Shown: positions 27,426-36,858 of the stretch, in pieces
Position numbering within the stretch: the first letter of the stretch is position 1
How the letters are laid out: each line of letters starts with the position of its first letter
Source: an uncultured Prochlorococcus sp.
GTDB lineage: Bacteria; Cyanobacteriota; Cyanobacteriia; PCC-6307; Cyanobiaceae
NCBI GenBank assembly: GCA_902571335.1
Contig: CACGBT010000013.1
Location: 1 to 42,118 of the forward strand
Reading direction: 5' to 3'
Length of the DNA: 42,118 nt
Notes under the pieces: generated by a model
What the model was told of the DNA's origin: nothing
Database searches by the model: none
The model's input: the letters and a program-made list of their open reading frames with translations, nothing else
Translations under genes and position numbers: made by a program

Positions 27426-28754
27426 TTAAAGTGCTCCTGAAGCAGTTGAATCAATTATTCCTCCTAGGTGTGTTGTAATGTTAAGAGCGCTAATCACAGG
27501 GGGCTTATTGTGATCCTTAAAAAGGTCAATAATAGTTATGCCACCATTACCTTGTTTGATCATCCAAATATTTGAATAATTAATACCAAGTATGTTGCAA
27601 ATTAGAGTTTTATTGACTGCATCATGAGCAACTAGAAGGCTTAGATCATTATCCTTTTGAGATAAAATAATTTTGTCAAAAGCTTCTACGGACCTTTCTG
27701 ATACATCTTTTATAGATTCACCTTCGGGCATTATTACTTCTTCAGGTTTATCATGCCAATTTTTTAGTAAAAGAGGCCACTGTTCTCTAATTTCTGATTC
27801 CAGTTTACCTTCCCATAATCCGTGACTAATTTCTGCAAGTGAATCTATTCTTTCTATTTTTAAATCTTTTCTATTTTGAAGGATTATTTGTGCAGTCTCA
27901 TAAGGCCTATGCATTGAACTTGAAAATGCCTTATTAAAAGAAATATTTCTCAAATATTCAAAAGTCTTTCTAGCTTGATCTTTACCGTTTTCATTTAAGG
28001 GGATATCAATTTGGCCTTGAAATCTACCTTCTTTGTTCCAGTTAGTTTCACCATGTCTTATTAGAAATACTCGGGAATCTCCAATTTGATTTGGAATATT
28101 TTTATTCAGATGGGAAGTTTGATTTAAGCATTCAATTTGGGTCTTAAAAGAGTTATCTTTCCTTGAAATATTGATTATCGAGAAAGAAGCATTTTCTAAT
28201 CTTATTTTCCTAAAACCTTGCTTAGGCTTTCCTAATAACAAAAGGATTAAACATCTGAGAATTGCATTATGCCCTACAACTAAAATATTTACATCATCTT
28301 TTTCTAGATAAATTTTTAAAATATCTTCTAGAAAATTATTTGCTTGAAAAAATAACTCTTGAATTGGTTTATAAGTTTTGTTGTCATTTCTTTTTAAGAT
28401 TAAGTTTTCTGGATCATTTTTCCATATAGGATAAATTTCTGGAAATTTCTTTTTTATTTCATCAATTTTTAGACCAGACCATTCACTAAGATCTACCTCT
28501 AGCAAATTATCATCGAAAACAATATTTTGTTCTTTATTGAAGGTCTTTTTAATTGTTTTTGCAGTTTCTGCCGCTCTTACAAGTGGTGAGGAATAGATTT
28601 TATCGAAGTTTATTTTTGATAATGCTTTTCCTGCTTTGCGGGCTTGTTCGTATCCTTCATCAGTTAAAAATGAATCATCTGTTCTTCCTTGAATTAATCC
28701 TTTTGCATTGAAACTGCTTAGTCCATGCCTAATTAAAACTAATCGTATAGCCAT
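27426..28754 (-). CDS. Two-domain histidine phosphatase (phosphoglycerate-mutase superfamily)
   Basis: 442 residues made of two tandem histidine-phosphatase domains. Domain 1 has LIRHGLSSFN (His10), SSPLVRAAETA (Arg60) and VVGHNA (His162). Domain 2 has LIRHGETNWN (His234), SSSMHRPYETA (Arg283) and VAHDAV (His377). Both therefore retain the catalytic histidine pair and arginine. Candidate roles include phosphoglycerate mutase-like, phosphoserine phosphatase or sugar-phosphatase activity; superfamily sequence alone does not distinguish these. ATG at 28754. It is divergent from the CPBP protease region. Confidence 0.85.
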   Translation of the reverse strand: MAIRLVLIRHGLSSFNAKGLIQGRTDDSFLTDEGYEQARKAGKALSKINFDKIYSSPLVRAAETAKTIKKTFNKEQNIVFDDNLLEVDLSEWSGLKIDEIKKKFPEIYPIWKNDPENLILKRNDNKTYKPIQELFFQANNFLEDILKIYLEKDDVNILVVGHNAILRCLILLLLGKPKQGFRKIRLENASFSIINISRKDNSFKTQIECLNQTSHLNKNIPNQIGDSRVFLIRHGETNWNKEGRFQGQIDIPLNENGKDQARKTFEYLRNISFNKAFSSSMHRPYETAQIILQNRKDLKIERIDSLAEISHGLWEGKLESEIREQWPLLLKNWHDKPEEVIMPEGESIKDVSERSVEAFDKIILSQKDNDLSLLVAHDAVNKTLICNILGINYSNIWMIKQGNGGITIIDLFKDHNKPPVISALNITTHLGGIIDSTASGAL

Positions 28755-28832
28755 TATATAAATTTGAAAATTAAGATAATTTAATCATCTCATGGAGTGA
28801 TTAAAATAGATACATAAATATAAGGAATTTCA

Positions 28833-28874
28833 ATGATAACTAAGTATAGTTTTCAACAATATAATAAATTATGA
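28833..28874 (+). CDS. 13-codon upstream reading frame before the CPBP protease gene
   Basis: ATG at 28833 follows a good ribosome-binding sequence AAGGAA (28822-28827) with a 5-base spacer. It encodes MITKYSFQQYNKL and ends in TGA at 28872-28874, overlapping the ATG of the protease gene in ATGA. The protease ATG itself has no nearby Shine-Dalgarno, so reinitiation from this frame is plausible. It could equally be chance. The codons contain no clear attenuation signature. Confidence 0.4.
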   Translation: MITKYSFQQYNKL

Positions 28875-30232
28875 TCTTTAAAAATATTTCTAAGTCAAAA
28901 CTCATTTTAGCTTTTATTTCTATAGTCATAACTTTTTTTGTATGGCAGCAAGGCTTAAAAGATAGTTTAAATAGACCATCTGTTTCATTTGATATAAGTC
29001 AAAAAGAGCAAGAAATTGCTGAATTATCTGTCCAAGCAATACCTGTAAACCTCAAAAACTTTTTTATCATTAATGATCCTGTCGATCTAATAAATAAATC
29101 ACTCTCTGAGGTCTCATTTGAAGAACTAACAGAAAGAAATAAATTAATTCGAATAATTTCTTCAGAATCAAATGATCCTATAATTTACAAAAATATATCA
29201 AAAGATTTTGAAAATAGAAACTTTAAATTTCTGATTGATGAGATAGAAAAAAAATCCAACAATAATTCATATCAACCAAATTCTGATAAATTTGATTTAT
29301 TTAAAGGTGATAGATTTTTATACCACCTTTTAAGCAGGAAATTTGATTTTGACGATAGTTCATTAATAACAAAATCATTTTCAAGAAAAATGTTTTTAAA
29401 AATATTAGCTATAAGACTAATACCACTTTTAACAATAATTATTGGCTCTATTCTGGCTTTAAAAACATTATGGACCACCATATCTTTAAAAAAGTTTGGT
29501 TGGCAAGAAATTAAATCCTTAGATTTAGAATTAATAGATATGGTCTTATTAATTGCAGGTGGATTTGTTGTTTTAGGAGAAGTGGTATCACCTTTGTTTT
29601 CTATCAGTTTGGTTGAACTTTTTTCTAAAAATATCTCTAATGAATTATCTCAATCTTTAAAAATATTCTTTGGATATCTTTTTATGGCTATTCCGCCATT
29701 AGGTATGGTTTATTTTCAAATTAAATCTTTGAATGGAGAATTTACTTTTAAAAAGGATTATTTACAGTTCAATTTCTTGCCAATAAAATATGCAATTATT
29801 CAGGGAATTAAAGGCTGGTTAACAATAGTTCCTTTTGTTTTATTGATATCTCTTATTATGAATAGTCTGATCGATAATCAGAATGGTAGTAACCCTTTGC
29901 TGGAAATTGTTCTCAATAACAATAATTACTTATCATTTTTTATATTATTTGTAACAACAACTTTATTAGCTCCTCTATTTGAAGAGACTATATTCCGCGG
30001 TATTTTACTACCAACTCTTTCAAGAGATTTTGGAGTGATTTCGGGTATCATAATTTCAGCTTTTATCTTTGCATTAGCTCATTTAAGTCTAGGAGAAATG
30101 CCACCATTATTTGTTCTAGGAATTGGATTAGGCATTACAAGAATTGCTTCAGGGAGTTTATTCTCTTCAGTGATTATGCATTCTTTATGGAATGGAATGA
30201 CTTTCTTAAATTTGTTCTTATTGAGGACATAA
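28871..30232 (+). CDS. CPBP-family intramembrane metalloprotease (CAAX-protease/bacteriocin-processing type)
   Basis: 453-residue membrane protein. The C-terminal third holds the CPBP/Abi core: FEETIFRG with the EExxxR motif (Glu371, Glu372, Arg376), ALAHLSLG (His404) and MHSLWNGM (His437, Asn441), all in transmembrane helices. The N-terminal 170 residues are one anchor plus a hydrophilic domain unusual for small CPBP proteins. The family includes the CAAX prenyl proteases and bacteriocin-immunity proteins; in cyanobacteria roles are mostly unknown. No bacteriocin genes are nearby. ATG at 28871 overlaps a 13-codon frame as ATGA. Confidence 0.87.
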   Translation: MIFKNISKSKLILAFISIVITFFVWQQGLKDSLNRPSVSFDISQKEQEIAELSVQAIPVNLKNFFIINDPVDLINKSLSEVSFEELTERNKLIRIISSESNDPIIYKNISKDFENRNFKFLIDEIEKKSNNNSYQPNSDKFDLFKGDRFLYHLLSRKFDFDDSSLITKSFSRKMFLKILAIRLIPLLTIIIGSILALKTLWTTISLKKFGWQEIKSLDLELIDMVLLIAGGFVVLGEVVSPLFSISLVELFSKNISNELSQSLKIFFGYLFMAIPPLGMVYFQIKSLNGEFTFKKDYLQFNFLPIKYAIIQGIKGWLTIVPFVLLISLIMNSLIDNQNGSNPLLEIVLNNNNYLSFFILFVTTTLLAPLFEETIFRGILLPTLSRDFGVISGIIISAFIFALAHLSLGEMPPLFVLGIGLGITRIASGSLFSSVIMHSLWNGMTFLNLFLLRT

Positions 30233-30316
30233 AGAATTAAATTATTTACTTGCGAATCAAATAAAAAGATGTTTATTTAATTTATAACACCTATTTCATT
30301 TGAAAATAAATCATAG

Positions 30317-30745
30317 ATGAAACCTTATGGGAATCAATCTAATTTTAAAAAAAAAGTTTCATATGAAAGTAAAGAACATTCCAAAAAAATATTTTTACTT
30401 AATATAAAATTAATACATCAAATTTTCGATACCATTAATATCTCTCTTTTGGTATTAATTTTTACCTTATTTTTCTTATCTTTTGATAGTCAAAGGAAAT
30501 GGTCAAATACATACAAAACCTTATCTAAAACAAAAGCTATCAATAATAATCTAATTGACTATATATCTAAAATTGAGGAATTTTATATTAATGAAATTGA
30601 GTCTCACAATACCTATAGAAAAACTAAACCCGAAGATCTAATCTATCTAGATAAATTTGTAGAAAAAAAAGAAAGTTTTTTTCAGAAAAATTTAAGTATT
30701 TTCATTAAAGGTTTTAGTGATAGCAAATATCAAAGGGGATATTGA
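30317..30745 (+). CDS. Bitopic protein just upstream of ftsI, FtsL-like by position and layout
   Basis: 142 residues: a basic cytoplasmic N-terminus (about 1-35), one transmembrane helix (about 36-57, with ISLLVLIFTLFFLSF) and an extracytoplasmic, probably helical tail (KTLSKTKAINNNLIDYISKI). Its TGA overlaps the ATG of ftsI by one base (TGATG), so the two are coupled. The size, single helix, coiled-coil-like tail and position directly before ftsI are those of the division protein FtsL. Sequence identity among FtsL proteins is too low to confirm this by eye, so the role is an inference. ATG at 30317. Confidence 0.7.
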   Translation: MKPYGNQSNFKKKVSYESKEHSKKIFLLNIKLIHQIFDTINISLLVLIFTLFFLSFDSQRKWSNTYKTLSKTKAINNNLIDYISKIEEFYINEIESHNTYRKTKPEDLIYLDKFVEKKESFFQKNLSIFIKGFSDSKYQRGY

Positions 30746-32496
30746 TGAAAAAATACAAAAAGATTGTTCGACTAATACCCCTTGATCAAAGAAGATTTAA
30801 ATTTCTCTATATTTTTAGCTTACTATTAATAGTTTGTTTGTTTGGTAGGTTAGTTAAATTGCAAGTCTTTAACGCCCCTGATTTGCAAAAAAAAGCTAGA
30901 TTAATTCAGTCTTCTAAAACTAACTCTTTAAAAAAAAGGAGATCAATTGTAGATAGAAATAATAGAATAATTGCTTACGATAAACCGCTTTATAAATTAT
31001 GGGCTCATCCAAAATATTTTAATTTTCCTGGTGATTCAATTAACAGAGTTCGCAGTATTGAAGAAGTTACAAAAAAGTTGTCACCTATCTTGGATATTGA
31101 CAATGAAATACTCTTGAAGAAATTTGATAATAAAATGAGTGGTATCAAGCTTTTGGATAAAATTTCTGAAGAAAAGGCAAAAAAGATTAAGAACCTTCAA
31201 ATAAGCGGACTTGATTTGTTTAAATATTCGCAAAGATATTATCCACAGGGGGAGCTTTACTCTAATCTTGTCGGCTTTGTTAATGATGAGAATAAAGGTT
31301 CAGCAGGTTTAGAGCTTCATTTAGATAATCAAATTAAAGTTTTTAATAAAAGTAATTTAATAAAAAGAGGAGGAGATGGAACTCCTCTGCCGGATAATTC
31401 AGCTCCAGGTGATTTTATTTATGATTACAAAAGTTTAGGCCTAACTATAGATTCGAAATTACAGAAAGCGTCATTTAATGCATTATCAAAGCAAGTAAGC
31501 AAATGGAAAGCAAAGAAGGGATTTGCCATAGTTATGGATGTTAATAATGGTCGAATTCTCTCCTTGGTTACAGTCCCGTCATATGATCCAAATAAATTTT
31601 GGCAGTATGATTCTGAGCTCTTTAGGGGTTGGTATGCTCAAGATTTATTTGAGCCTGGTTCAACTTTTAAACCTATTAATCTTGCCTTAGCTTTAGAAGA
31701 AAAAGTAATCCAGAAAGATGGATTAGTTGAAGATATTGGAAAGATTAATGTTGGAGGATGGACAATTTCTAATTGGGATAAAAAAGGTAATGGATACATT
31801 GCCTATCCAAAAGTATTGCAGGTTTCAAGTAATGTTGGAATGGTAAAAATAATGCAAAATTTAGACCCCACAATTTATTGGGATTGGCTTAACAATTTAG
31901 GTATAAATAAAAATTTAGAGACTGACTTATTTGAATCAACTGCTGGCCAACTAAAGAGAAAAGATTTATTTGTAAATCAATCAATTGAGCCTGCCGTAAC
32001 TTCTTTTGGTAAAGGGTTTTCAATCTCACCACTTAAATTGGTTCAACTTCATGCGGCTCTAGCAAATGGAGGCTTTGAGGTGACTCCTCATGTAACCTCA
32101 ACTTTCAAAGAAAGAGTTAATAAAAATCCAAAAAAACAATTTTTTTCAAGCGAGGTTACTAAAACTGTTCTTGAATGGATGGAGAGCGTAGTCGATAAAG
32201 GTAGTGGATCTGGAGTAAAAATCGAAGGTTATAGGATAGCTGGGAAAACGGGCACTTCTCAAAAAGCCTTAAATGGTTCTTATACAAGCAAAAAAGTTTG
32301 TAGTTTTGTCGCAACCTTACCAGTTAATGATCCAAAATATGCTGTCCTTGTAGTTGTTGATGAGCCATCTAAATCATATGCATATGGTTCAACTGTTGCA
32401 GTACCAGTTGCGAAAGAAATTATCGAAAGTTTGATAGTAATTGAAAAAATACCTCCTAAGATTAAAGATTATGGAATAATTGTTAAAAAACCCTAA
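30745..32496 (+). CDS. ftsI: Peptidoglycan transpeptidase FtsI / penicillin-binding protein 3 type
   Basis: Class B penicillin-binding protein for septal cross-linking. 583 residues counting from the ATG at 30745, chosen because it overlaps the upstream stop. One N-terminal membrane helix (about 18-38), a dimerisation/pedestal domain with RRSIVDRNNRIIAYD, then the transpeptidase domain with SxxK at Ser306-Lys309 (GSTFKP), SSN at 361-363 and KTGTSQK (501-507). All catalytic motifs are intact. Operon-like with the FtsL-like gene upstream. talB follows after 88 bases, probably with its own promoter. Confidence 0.96.
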   Translation: MKKYKKIVRLIPLDQRRFKFLYIFSLLLIVCLFGRLVKLQVFNAPDLQKKARLIQSSKTNSLKKRRSIVDRNNRIIAYDKPLYKLWAHPKYFNFPGDSINRVRSIEEVTKKLSPILDIDNEILLKKFDNKMSGIKLLDKISEEKAKKIKNLQISGLDLFKYSQRYYPQGELYSNLVGFVNDENKGSAGLELHLDNQIKVFNKSNLIKRGGDGTPLPDNSAPGDFIYDYKSLGLTIDSKLQKASFNALSKQVSKWKAKKGFAIVMDVNNGRILSLVTVPSYDPNKFWQYDSELFRGWYAQDLFEPGSTFKPINLALALEEKVIQKDGLVEDIGKINVGGWTISNWDKKGNGYIAYPKVLQVSSNVGMVKIMQNLDPTIYWDWLNNLGINKNLETDLFESTAGQLKRKDLFVNQSIEPAVTSFGKGFSISPLKLVQLHAALANGGFEVTPHVTSTFKERVNKNPKKQFFSSEVTKTVLEWMESVVDKGSGSGVKIEGYRIAGKTGTSQKALNGSYTSKKVCSFVATLPVNDPKYAVLVVVDEPSKSYAYGSTVAVPVAKEIIESLIVIEKIPPKIKDYGIIVKKP

Positions 32497-32563
32497 AATT
32501 TTCCAATTTTATAAATATTTAATTCACTATCTGATGATTTCATGAGGAATAAAGGCTAGTTTG

Positions 32564-32573
32564 TATATATATG
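32564..32573 (+). promoter_or_regulatory. Putative -10 region of talB
   Basis: The run TATATATATG (32564-32573) is the best -10 candidate in the ftsI/talB gap; no good -35 is seen at 16-18 bases. If it is used, transcription would begin near 32576-32580 and so after an alternative TTG start at 32561, leaving ATG 32585 as the only usable start. Support is weak. Confidence 0.3.
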
Positions 32574-32584
32574 ATTATCTAGAC

Positions 32585-33586
32585 ATGAAATCAATTTTAG
32601 AACAATTGTCCTCAATGACCGTTGTTGTTGCAGATACTGGAGATTTAGATTCGATAAAAAAATTTCAACCAAGAGATGCCACCACGAATCCATCGCTAAT
32701 ACTTGCTGCTGCTAAGAACCCTGATTATGTGAAATTAATTGATAAAGCTTTAGAAAGTTCAGAAAATGCATTGCCTCCAGGATTCTCCAAAATTGACTTA
32801 ATTAAAGAAACTGTTGACCAAGTTTCAGTATTTTTTGGAAAAGAAATATTGAAAATTATTTCAGGGCGCGTATCTACAGAAGTTGATGCAAGACTGAGCT
32901 TTGACACTGAAGCTACGATAGAAAAAGCGAGAAAATTGATCAATCTTTATAAAAATTTTGGAATTGATAAGGAAAGAATTTTGATTAAGATTGCCGCAAC
33001 TTGGGAGGGAATTAAGGCAGCTGAAATTTTGGAAAAAGAGGGTATTAAGTGCAACTTAACTTTACTTTTTAACTTCTGCCAAGCTGTAACCTGTGCTAAT
33101 GCAAAGATAACTCTAATTTCTCCGTTCGTTGGCCGTATATTGGATTGGCATAAAGCAAAAAATGGTAAAACTAGTTTTGTTGGCGCTGAAGACCCTGGTG
33201 TTATTTCTGTCACACAAATTTACAAGTACTTTAAAGAAAAGGGATTCAAGACAGAAGTAATGGGAGCGAGTTTTAGAAATCTTGATGAAATTAAAGAATT
33301 AGCAGGTTGCGATCTTTTAACAATCGCCCCAAAATTTCTTGAGGAGCTGAAAAAAGAAAAAGGAGAGTTAATTAGAAAATTAGATGTAAGTACTCAAATA
33401 AATAATTCTATTGACTACGAATTTGAAGAAAAAGATTTCAGATTAAGTATGTTAGAAGACCAAATGGCGAGTGAGAAGCTTAGTGAAGGTATCACTGGAT
33501 TTAGTAAGGCAATAGAAGAATTGGAAGAGCTGCTACTTAATAGATATTCAGAAATTAAAAATCACAAATTAATTTCTGCTAACTAA
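32585..33586 (+). CDS. talB: Transaldolase
   Basis: Transfers a dihydroxyacetone unit between sugar phosphates in the pentose phosphate pathway. 333 residues from ATG 32585. Seen: [15 protein letters not shown] (catalytic Asp17), RDATTNPSL (30-38), the Schiff-base lysine in [12 protein letters not shown] (Lys135), [20 protein letters not shown] block and [12 protein letters not shown] eight codons upstream would add MYIYDYLD, which falls in the presumed promoter, so the ATG is preferred. The product is complete and TalB-type, unlike the short TalC-type versions that cyanophages carry. Confidence 0.96.
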   Translation: MKSILEQLSSMTVVVADTGDLDSIKKFQPRDATTNPSLILAAAKNPDYVKLIDKALESSENALPPGFSKIDLIKETVDQVSVFFGKEILKIISGRVSTEVDARLSFDTEATIEKARKLINLYKNFGIDKERILIKIAATWEGIKAAEILEKEGIKCNLTLLFNFCQAVTCANAKITLISPFVGRILDWHKAKNGKTSFVGAEDPGVISVTQIYKYFKEKGFKTEVMGASFRNLDEIKELAGCDLLTIAPKFLEELKKEKGELIRKLDVSTQINNSIDYEFEEKDFRLSMLEDQMASEKLSEGITGFSKAIEELEELLLNRYSEIKNHKLISAN

Positions 33587-33610
33587 ATTTAAGTTTGCAT
33601 TGTAAAAGAA

Positions 33611-34744
33611 TTAAGCCCCACTTTTTGTCAAAAGTCTTCTGATAACTCTTTTTGCAATATCCTCATAACTCATCTCACCTGATAATATTTGAGCAATACG
33701 TTTAGGTGCTGTTTTTCTTTTGACACCTAATTGGTATCCAGTTCTGGGAAATCTATAAAATACCTGGGCTATCCTCCTCCCCCACGCCATTGATTCCCCC
33801 CAAATGTTGTTAATTTTTTTTGTATAAAGATTTAAATCATCTACTTTCCCTGATAGGCACTGATCTATGTATTCCGCAGCATAAAAACTGCTGATTAAAG
33901 ATGGTCTAATTCCTTCAGCTAAAAATGGATCACATAGAGATGCTGCATCTCCAACCGCTAAAATTTTGTCACCATTAATTGAGTGAAAGCCATTCCATAT
34001 TCTCAGTTTCTTGCTAATTGTTTTATGAGGAAAATCACCAAAACCAAAGCTTTTGATCACTTGTTCATTTATAACATGATTTTCTAGGAGACCATTATTT
34101 ATAAAAGTACCTAAACCAATATTTAAGCTTTCTCTCAAAGGGAATGCCCATGCAAACCCATATTTTATAAATCCAAACTCAAATCTAACTGCATCTCTAG
34201 GAATTTCACCTAACCCTTTCAATCTTAATGAAATTGTGTTCGCAAATCTCGGTTTTCTTGGCCCTAAATTGAAATATCCTGCCCATTTGGATTGGGACCC
34301 ATCAGCAACGACGAGAAATTCTGATGTATACATTACTTTATCATTGCAAGTAATTTCCCACTTATCATTTTTTTTTATGATTTTTTCTATCAATAGTGGT
34401 CTCATTATCTGGACTCCATTACTCAAGGATTCATTAAGTAATAATTGATCTAGTTTTTCTCTTTTAATAATCCAAAATGGGGATTCACCAGTCAGATCAG
34501 CAGTTACATTATCTGTAGCCTTCCATCTGAATTCAACATTTTTAATTTTTGATTCTATGCAATCTTCTATATTTAAAGGAAGAAATCTTTGCATTGAAGA
34601 TGCCATCCCACCTGCACATGGTTTGTAATCTTGGGATTTTTCTTTTTCAATAATTAAAACTGAATATCCTTTCTTTGATAGGTTAAGAGCAGTGGAAGAT
34701 CCTGATAGACCTCCACCAATTATTACTACGTCAAATTCTTTCAA
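33611..34744 (-). CDS. Geranylgeranyl-reductase-family FAD-dependent oxidoreductase
   Basis: 377-residue flavoprotein. The FAD-binding start [17 protein letters not shown] (7-22), [10 protein letters not shown] (41-50) and the second FAD motif [19 protein letters not shown] mark the geranylgeranyl reductase/ChlP-like group, which reduces isoprenoid double bonds. It is shorter and more divergent than the expected ChlP, so another substrate (lipid, quinone or carotenoid) is possible. The start TTG at 34744 overlaps the frr stop as TTGA. Last gene of the pyrH-frr series. Confidence 0.85.
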   Translation of the reverse strand: MKEFDVVIIGGGLSGSSTALNLSKKGYSVLIIEKEKSQDYKPCAGGMASSMQRFLPLNIEDCIESKIKNVEFRWKATDNVTADLTGESPFWIIKREKLDQLLLNESLSNGVQIMRPLLIEKIIKKNDKWEITCNDKVMYTSEFLVVADGSQSKWAGYFNLGPRKPRFANTISLRLKGLGEIPRDAVRFEFGFIKYGFAWAFPLRESLNIGLGTFINNGLLENHVINEQVIKSFGFGDFPHKTISKKLRIWNGFHSINGDKILAVGDAASLCDPFLAEGIRPSLISSFYAAEYIDQCLSGKVDDLNLYTKKINNIWGESMAWGRRIAQVFYRFPRTGYQLGVKRKTAPKRIAQILSGEMSYEDIAKRVIRRLLTKSGA

Positions 34745-35289
34745 ACTTTTAGAATTTCCTTCTCTTTCTCAGACAATTTAGTTTCTATTAAAGCGATATA
34801 TTTATCAGTAATTTTCTGAATTTCAGATTGATTATCTCTCGATTCGTCAATTGAAATAAGGCCATCTTTTTCGTCTTTTTTTTCTTTATCAACAGCATCT
34901 CTTCTGATATTTCTCAAGGCTACTTTTCCTTCCTCAGCATATTTAGAGGCTAATTTACAAAATTCTTTTCTTCTTTCTTCTGTTAAAGGAGGAACATTTA
35001 TTCTTATTACTTTCCCATCATTATTTGGAGTAATACCTAAATCACTCATAGAAATAGATTTCTCTATCGCTTGTAAACATGAAATATCGAAAGGTTGTAT
35101 TGAGATTGTTTGTGAATCAACAGTGCTTATAGTGGCAAGCGATTTGATTGGTGTTTCTGCTCCGTAGTACTCAACACTTACTCTGTCTAACAAGGAAGCA
35201 TTAGCTCTACCTGTCCTAATTGTATTAAAGTTTCTTTGTGTGGCTTCAATACTTTTATTCATATTTTCTTGAATTTCTTTTTCTTTCAT
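34741..35289 (-). CDS. frr: Ribosome recycling factor
   Basis: Splits the post-termination ribosome together with EF-G. The 182 residues match the family: [20 protein letters not shown] (10-29), [15 protein letters not shown], the helix-end signature [17 protein letters not shown] [16 protein letters not shown] and [15 protein letters not shown] at 35289. It lies 22 bases after pyrH, an order conserved in many bacteria, and overlaps the following oxidoreductase gene by four bases. Confidence 0.97.
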   Translation of the reverse strand: MKEKEIQENMNKSIEATQRNFNTIRTGRANASLLDRVSVEYYGAETPIKSLATISTVDSQTISIQPFDISCLQAIEKSISMSDLGITPNNDGKVIRINVPPLTEERRKEFCKLASKYAEEGKVALRNIRRDAVDKEKKDEKDGLISIDESRDNQSEIQKITDKYIALIETKLSEKEKEILKV

Positions 35290-35311
35290 AATTAAAAAAA
35301 TTAAATGATCT

Positions 35312-36016
35312 TTAACTAATTAAAGAGCCTATTGGCTCGCCAGCAACAGCTTTAGAAATATTCCCTTTTTTGAATATATCAAAAACCATAATTGGGATAT
35401 TATTATCTTTGCAAAGTGCAATCGCAGTACTGTCCATTACTGCAATTTCATCACTAAGAACTTGTTGATAACTGAGAGAGGAATATTTTTTTGCATCTTT
35501 AAATTGATTTGGATCACGATCGTATACTCCATCAACCTTAGTAGCCTTCATGACAACTTCAGCGTTTATCTCTGCTGCCCTCAAAGCTGCCGTAGTATCA
35601 GTTGTAAAAAATGGATTTCCGCATCCACCTCCGAAAACTACAACTCTACCTTTTTCTAGGTGCCTCATGGCTCTTCTTCTGATGTAGGGTTCGGCAATTT
35701 CCTGCATTTCGATTGCTGTTTGCACTCTGGTTGCAACTCCAACTCTTTCAAGACCATCTTGAAGTGAAATTGCGTTCATTACTGTTGCTAGCATCCCTAC
35801 ATAATCAGCAGTTGCGCGATCCATTCCGTCTGCAGATCCTTTAAGCCCTCTAAAAATGTTTCCACCACCAACAACTATTGCGAGTTGTACATTATTTTCT
35901 ACTACTTTTGAAACATCCTCTGCAATTGATTGAACTATAGCAGGATCAATACCATATGGTTTTTCACCCATTAGTGCTTCACCACTAAGTTTTAAGAGAA
36001 CTCTTTTGTAAGTCAT
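35312..36016 (-). CDS. pyrH: UMP kinase
   Basis: Bacterial hexameric UMP kinase of the amino-acid-kinase fold. The 234 residues match. Seen: [13 protein letters not shown] (5-17), [13 protein letters not shown] (48-60), [19 protein letters not shown] (65-83), the nucleotide-site [19 protein letters not shown] and [14 protein letters not shown] at 36016. A -10 box TACAAT lies only six bases before the ATG, with no Shine-Dalgarno, so the message may be leaderless. frr follows in the usual order. Confidence 0.97.
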   Translation of the reverse strand: MTYKRVLLKLSGEALMGEKPYGIDPAIVQSIAEDVSKVVENNVQLAIVVGGGNIFRGLKGSADGMDRATADYVGMLATVMNAISLQDGLERVGVATRVQTAIEMQEIAEPYIRRRAMRHLEKGRVVVFGGGCGNPFFTTDTTAALRAAEINAEVVMKATKVDGVYDRDPNQFKDAKKYSSLSYQQVLSDEIAVMDSTAIALCKDNNIPIMVFDIFKKGNISKAVAGEPIGSLIS

Positions 36017-36022
36017 TCAATA

Positions 36023-36051
36023 ATTGTACTTTTAAGACCTTAGCAAGTAAA
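36023..36051 (-). promoter_or_regulatory. Predicted pyrH promoter, possibly giving leaderless mRNA
   Basis: On the minus strand TTTACT (36051-36046), a 17-base spacer and TACAAT (36028-36023) form a good promoter. Only six bases separate the -10 box from the pyrH ATG, so the expected first transcribed base would be the A of the ATG. The rest of the 36017-36131 gap shows no other feature. Confidence 0.45.
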
Positions 36052-36131
36052 TGTGCCAAATTTATTTTTTGTTCAGATATTGCTTGCGTCTTTAAACATT
36101 TCTAAACCTGCCTAAATAAAATTTACTTCAA

Positions 36132-36824
36132 CTAAAATTCAACGCACTTTTGTGCTTTTATTCCTTGCTCTTTGAAAGGATGTCTTATTAGTTTCATTTC
36201 TGTAACTAGATCAGCGTAATTGATGATTAAATCAGATGCTCCCCTTCCAGTTAAAACAACATGATTTTCTCTATTATTTAAGCTTTTTAAAAAAGTGATT
36301 ATTTCTTCGGGTGCAAGATAACCAAGTTTTGTCGCAATATTAATTTCATCAAGAATGATAAGTTTATAAGATTCGTTTTGTATGTATTTTTTAGCTAGTT
36401 TCCACGCCTCTTGAACTAATTTTTCATCTCTTATTCTGTCTTGTGTTTCCCAAGTAAATCCCTCTCCTAATGAATGCCAAGATATGTTTGAAGACAAGTT
36501 TTTAAGTGCTTTTTCTTCTCCAGTGGTCCAGCCTCCTTTGATAAATTGAATTATTGCCACTTTATAGCCATGCCCTAAAGTCCTTAAAGCCATACCTAGA
36601 GATGCAGTTGTCTTGCCCTTGCCATCCCCTGTAAATACAATCAATAATCCTTTTTTTGTTTTTCTAATTTGTAGTCTTTCGGCTTGAATATTTTTTCTTT
36701 GCTGCATTCTTTTTTTATATGAGCTCTCATCGATATCCGGTGATAATTTACCTCCCATTCCAAGTTTATTTGCTTGATTATCGAGGTTAAATATTTTCTC
36801 GGAAGATGAAGGTTTTTCTTGCAT
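36132..36824 (-). CDS. cobO: Cob(I)alamin adenosyltransferase, CobO/BtuR type
   Basis: Attaches the adenosyl group to corrinoids, completing active cobamide coenzyme. The 230 residues have the P-loop TGDGKGKTTASLGMALR (65-81), VAIIQFIKGGW, LIILDEINIA and VVLTGRGASDLI, all typical of BtuR. An N-terminal extension of about 55 residues (MQQRKNIQAERLQIRKTKKG) is common in these forms. ATG at 36824. It lies 34 bases after the integrase gene and 115 bases before the pyrH start. cobK is also present in this window. Confidence 0.95.
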   Translation of the reverse strand: MQEKPSSSEKIFNLDNQANKLGMGGKLSPDIDESSYKKRMQQRKNIQAERLQIRKTKKGLLIVFTGDGKGKTTASLGMALRTLGHGYKVAIIQFIKGGWTTGEEKALKNLSSNISWHSLGEGFTWETQDRIRDEKLVQEAWKLAKKYIQNESYKLIILDEINIATKLGYLAPEEIITFLKSLNNRENHVVLTGRGASDLIINYADLVTEMKLIRHPFKEQGIKAQKCVEF

Positions 36825-36858
36825 ATGACCCTTATTTTTATTTTATTATTATAAATCT

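Noticed and set aside
32561..32584. Upstream TTG start extending transaldolase by eight residues
   Set aside because: The extension overlaps the best promoter candidate, and the conserved protein begins at MKSILEQLS.
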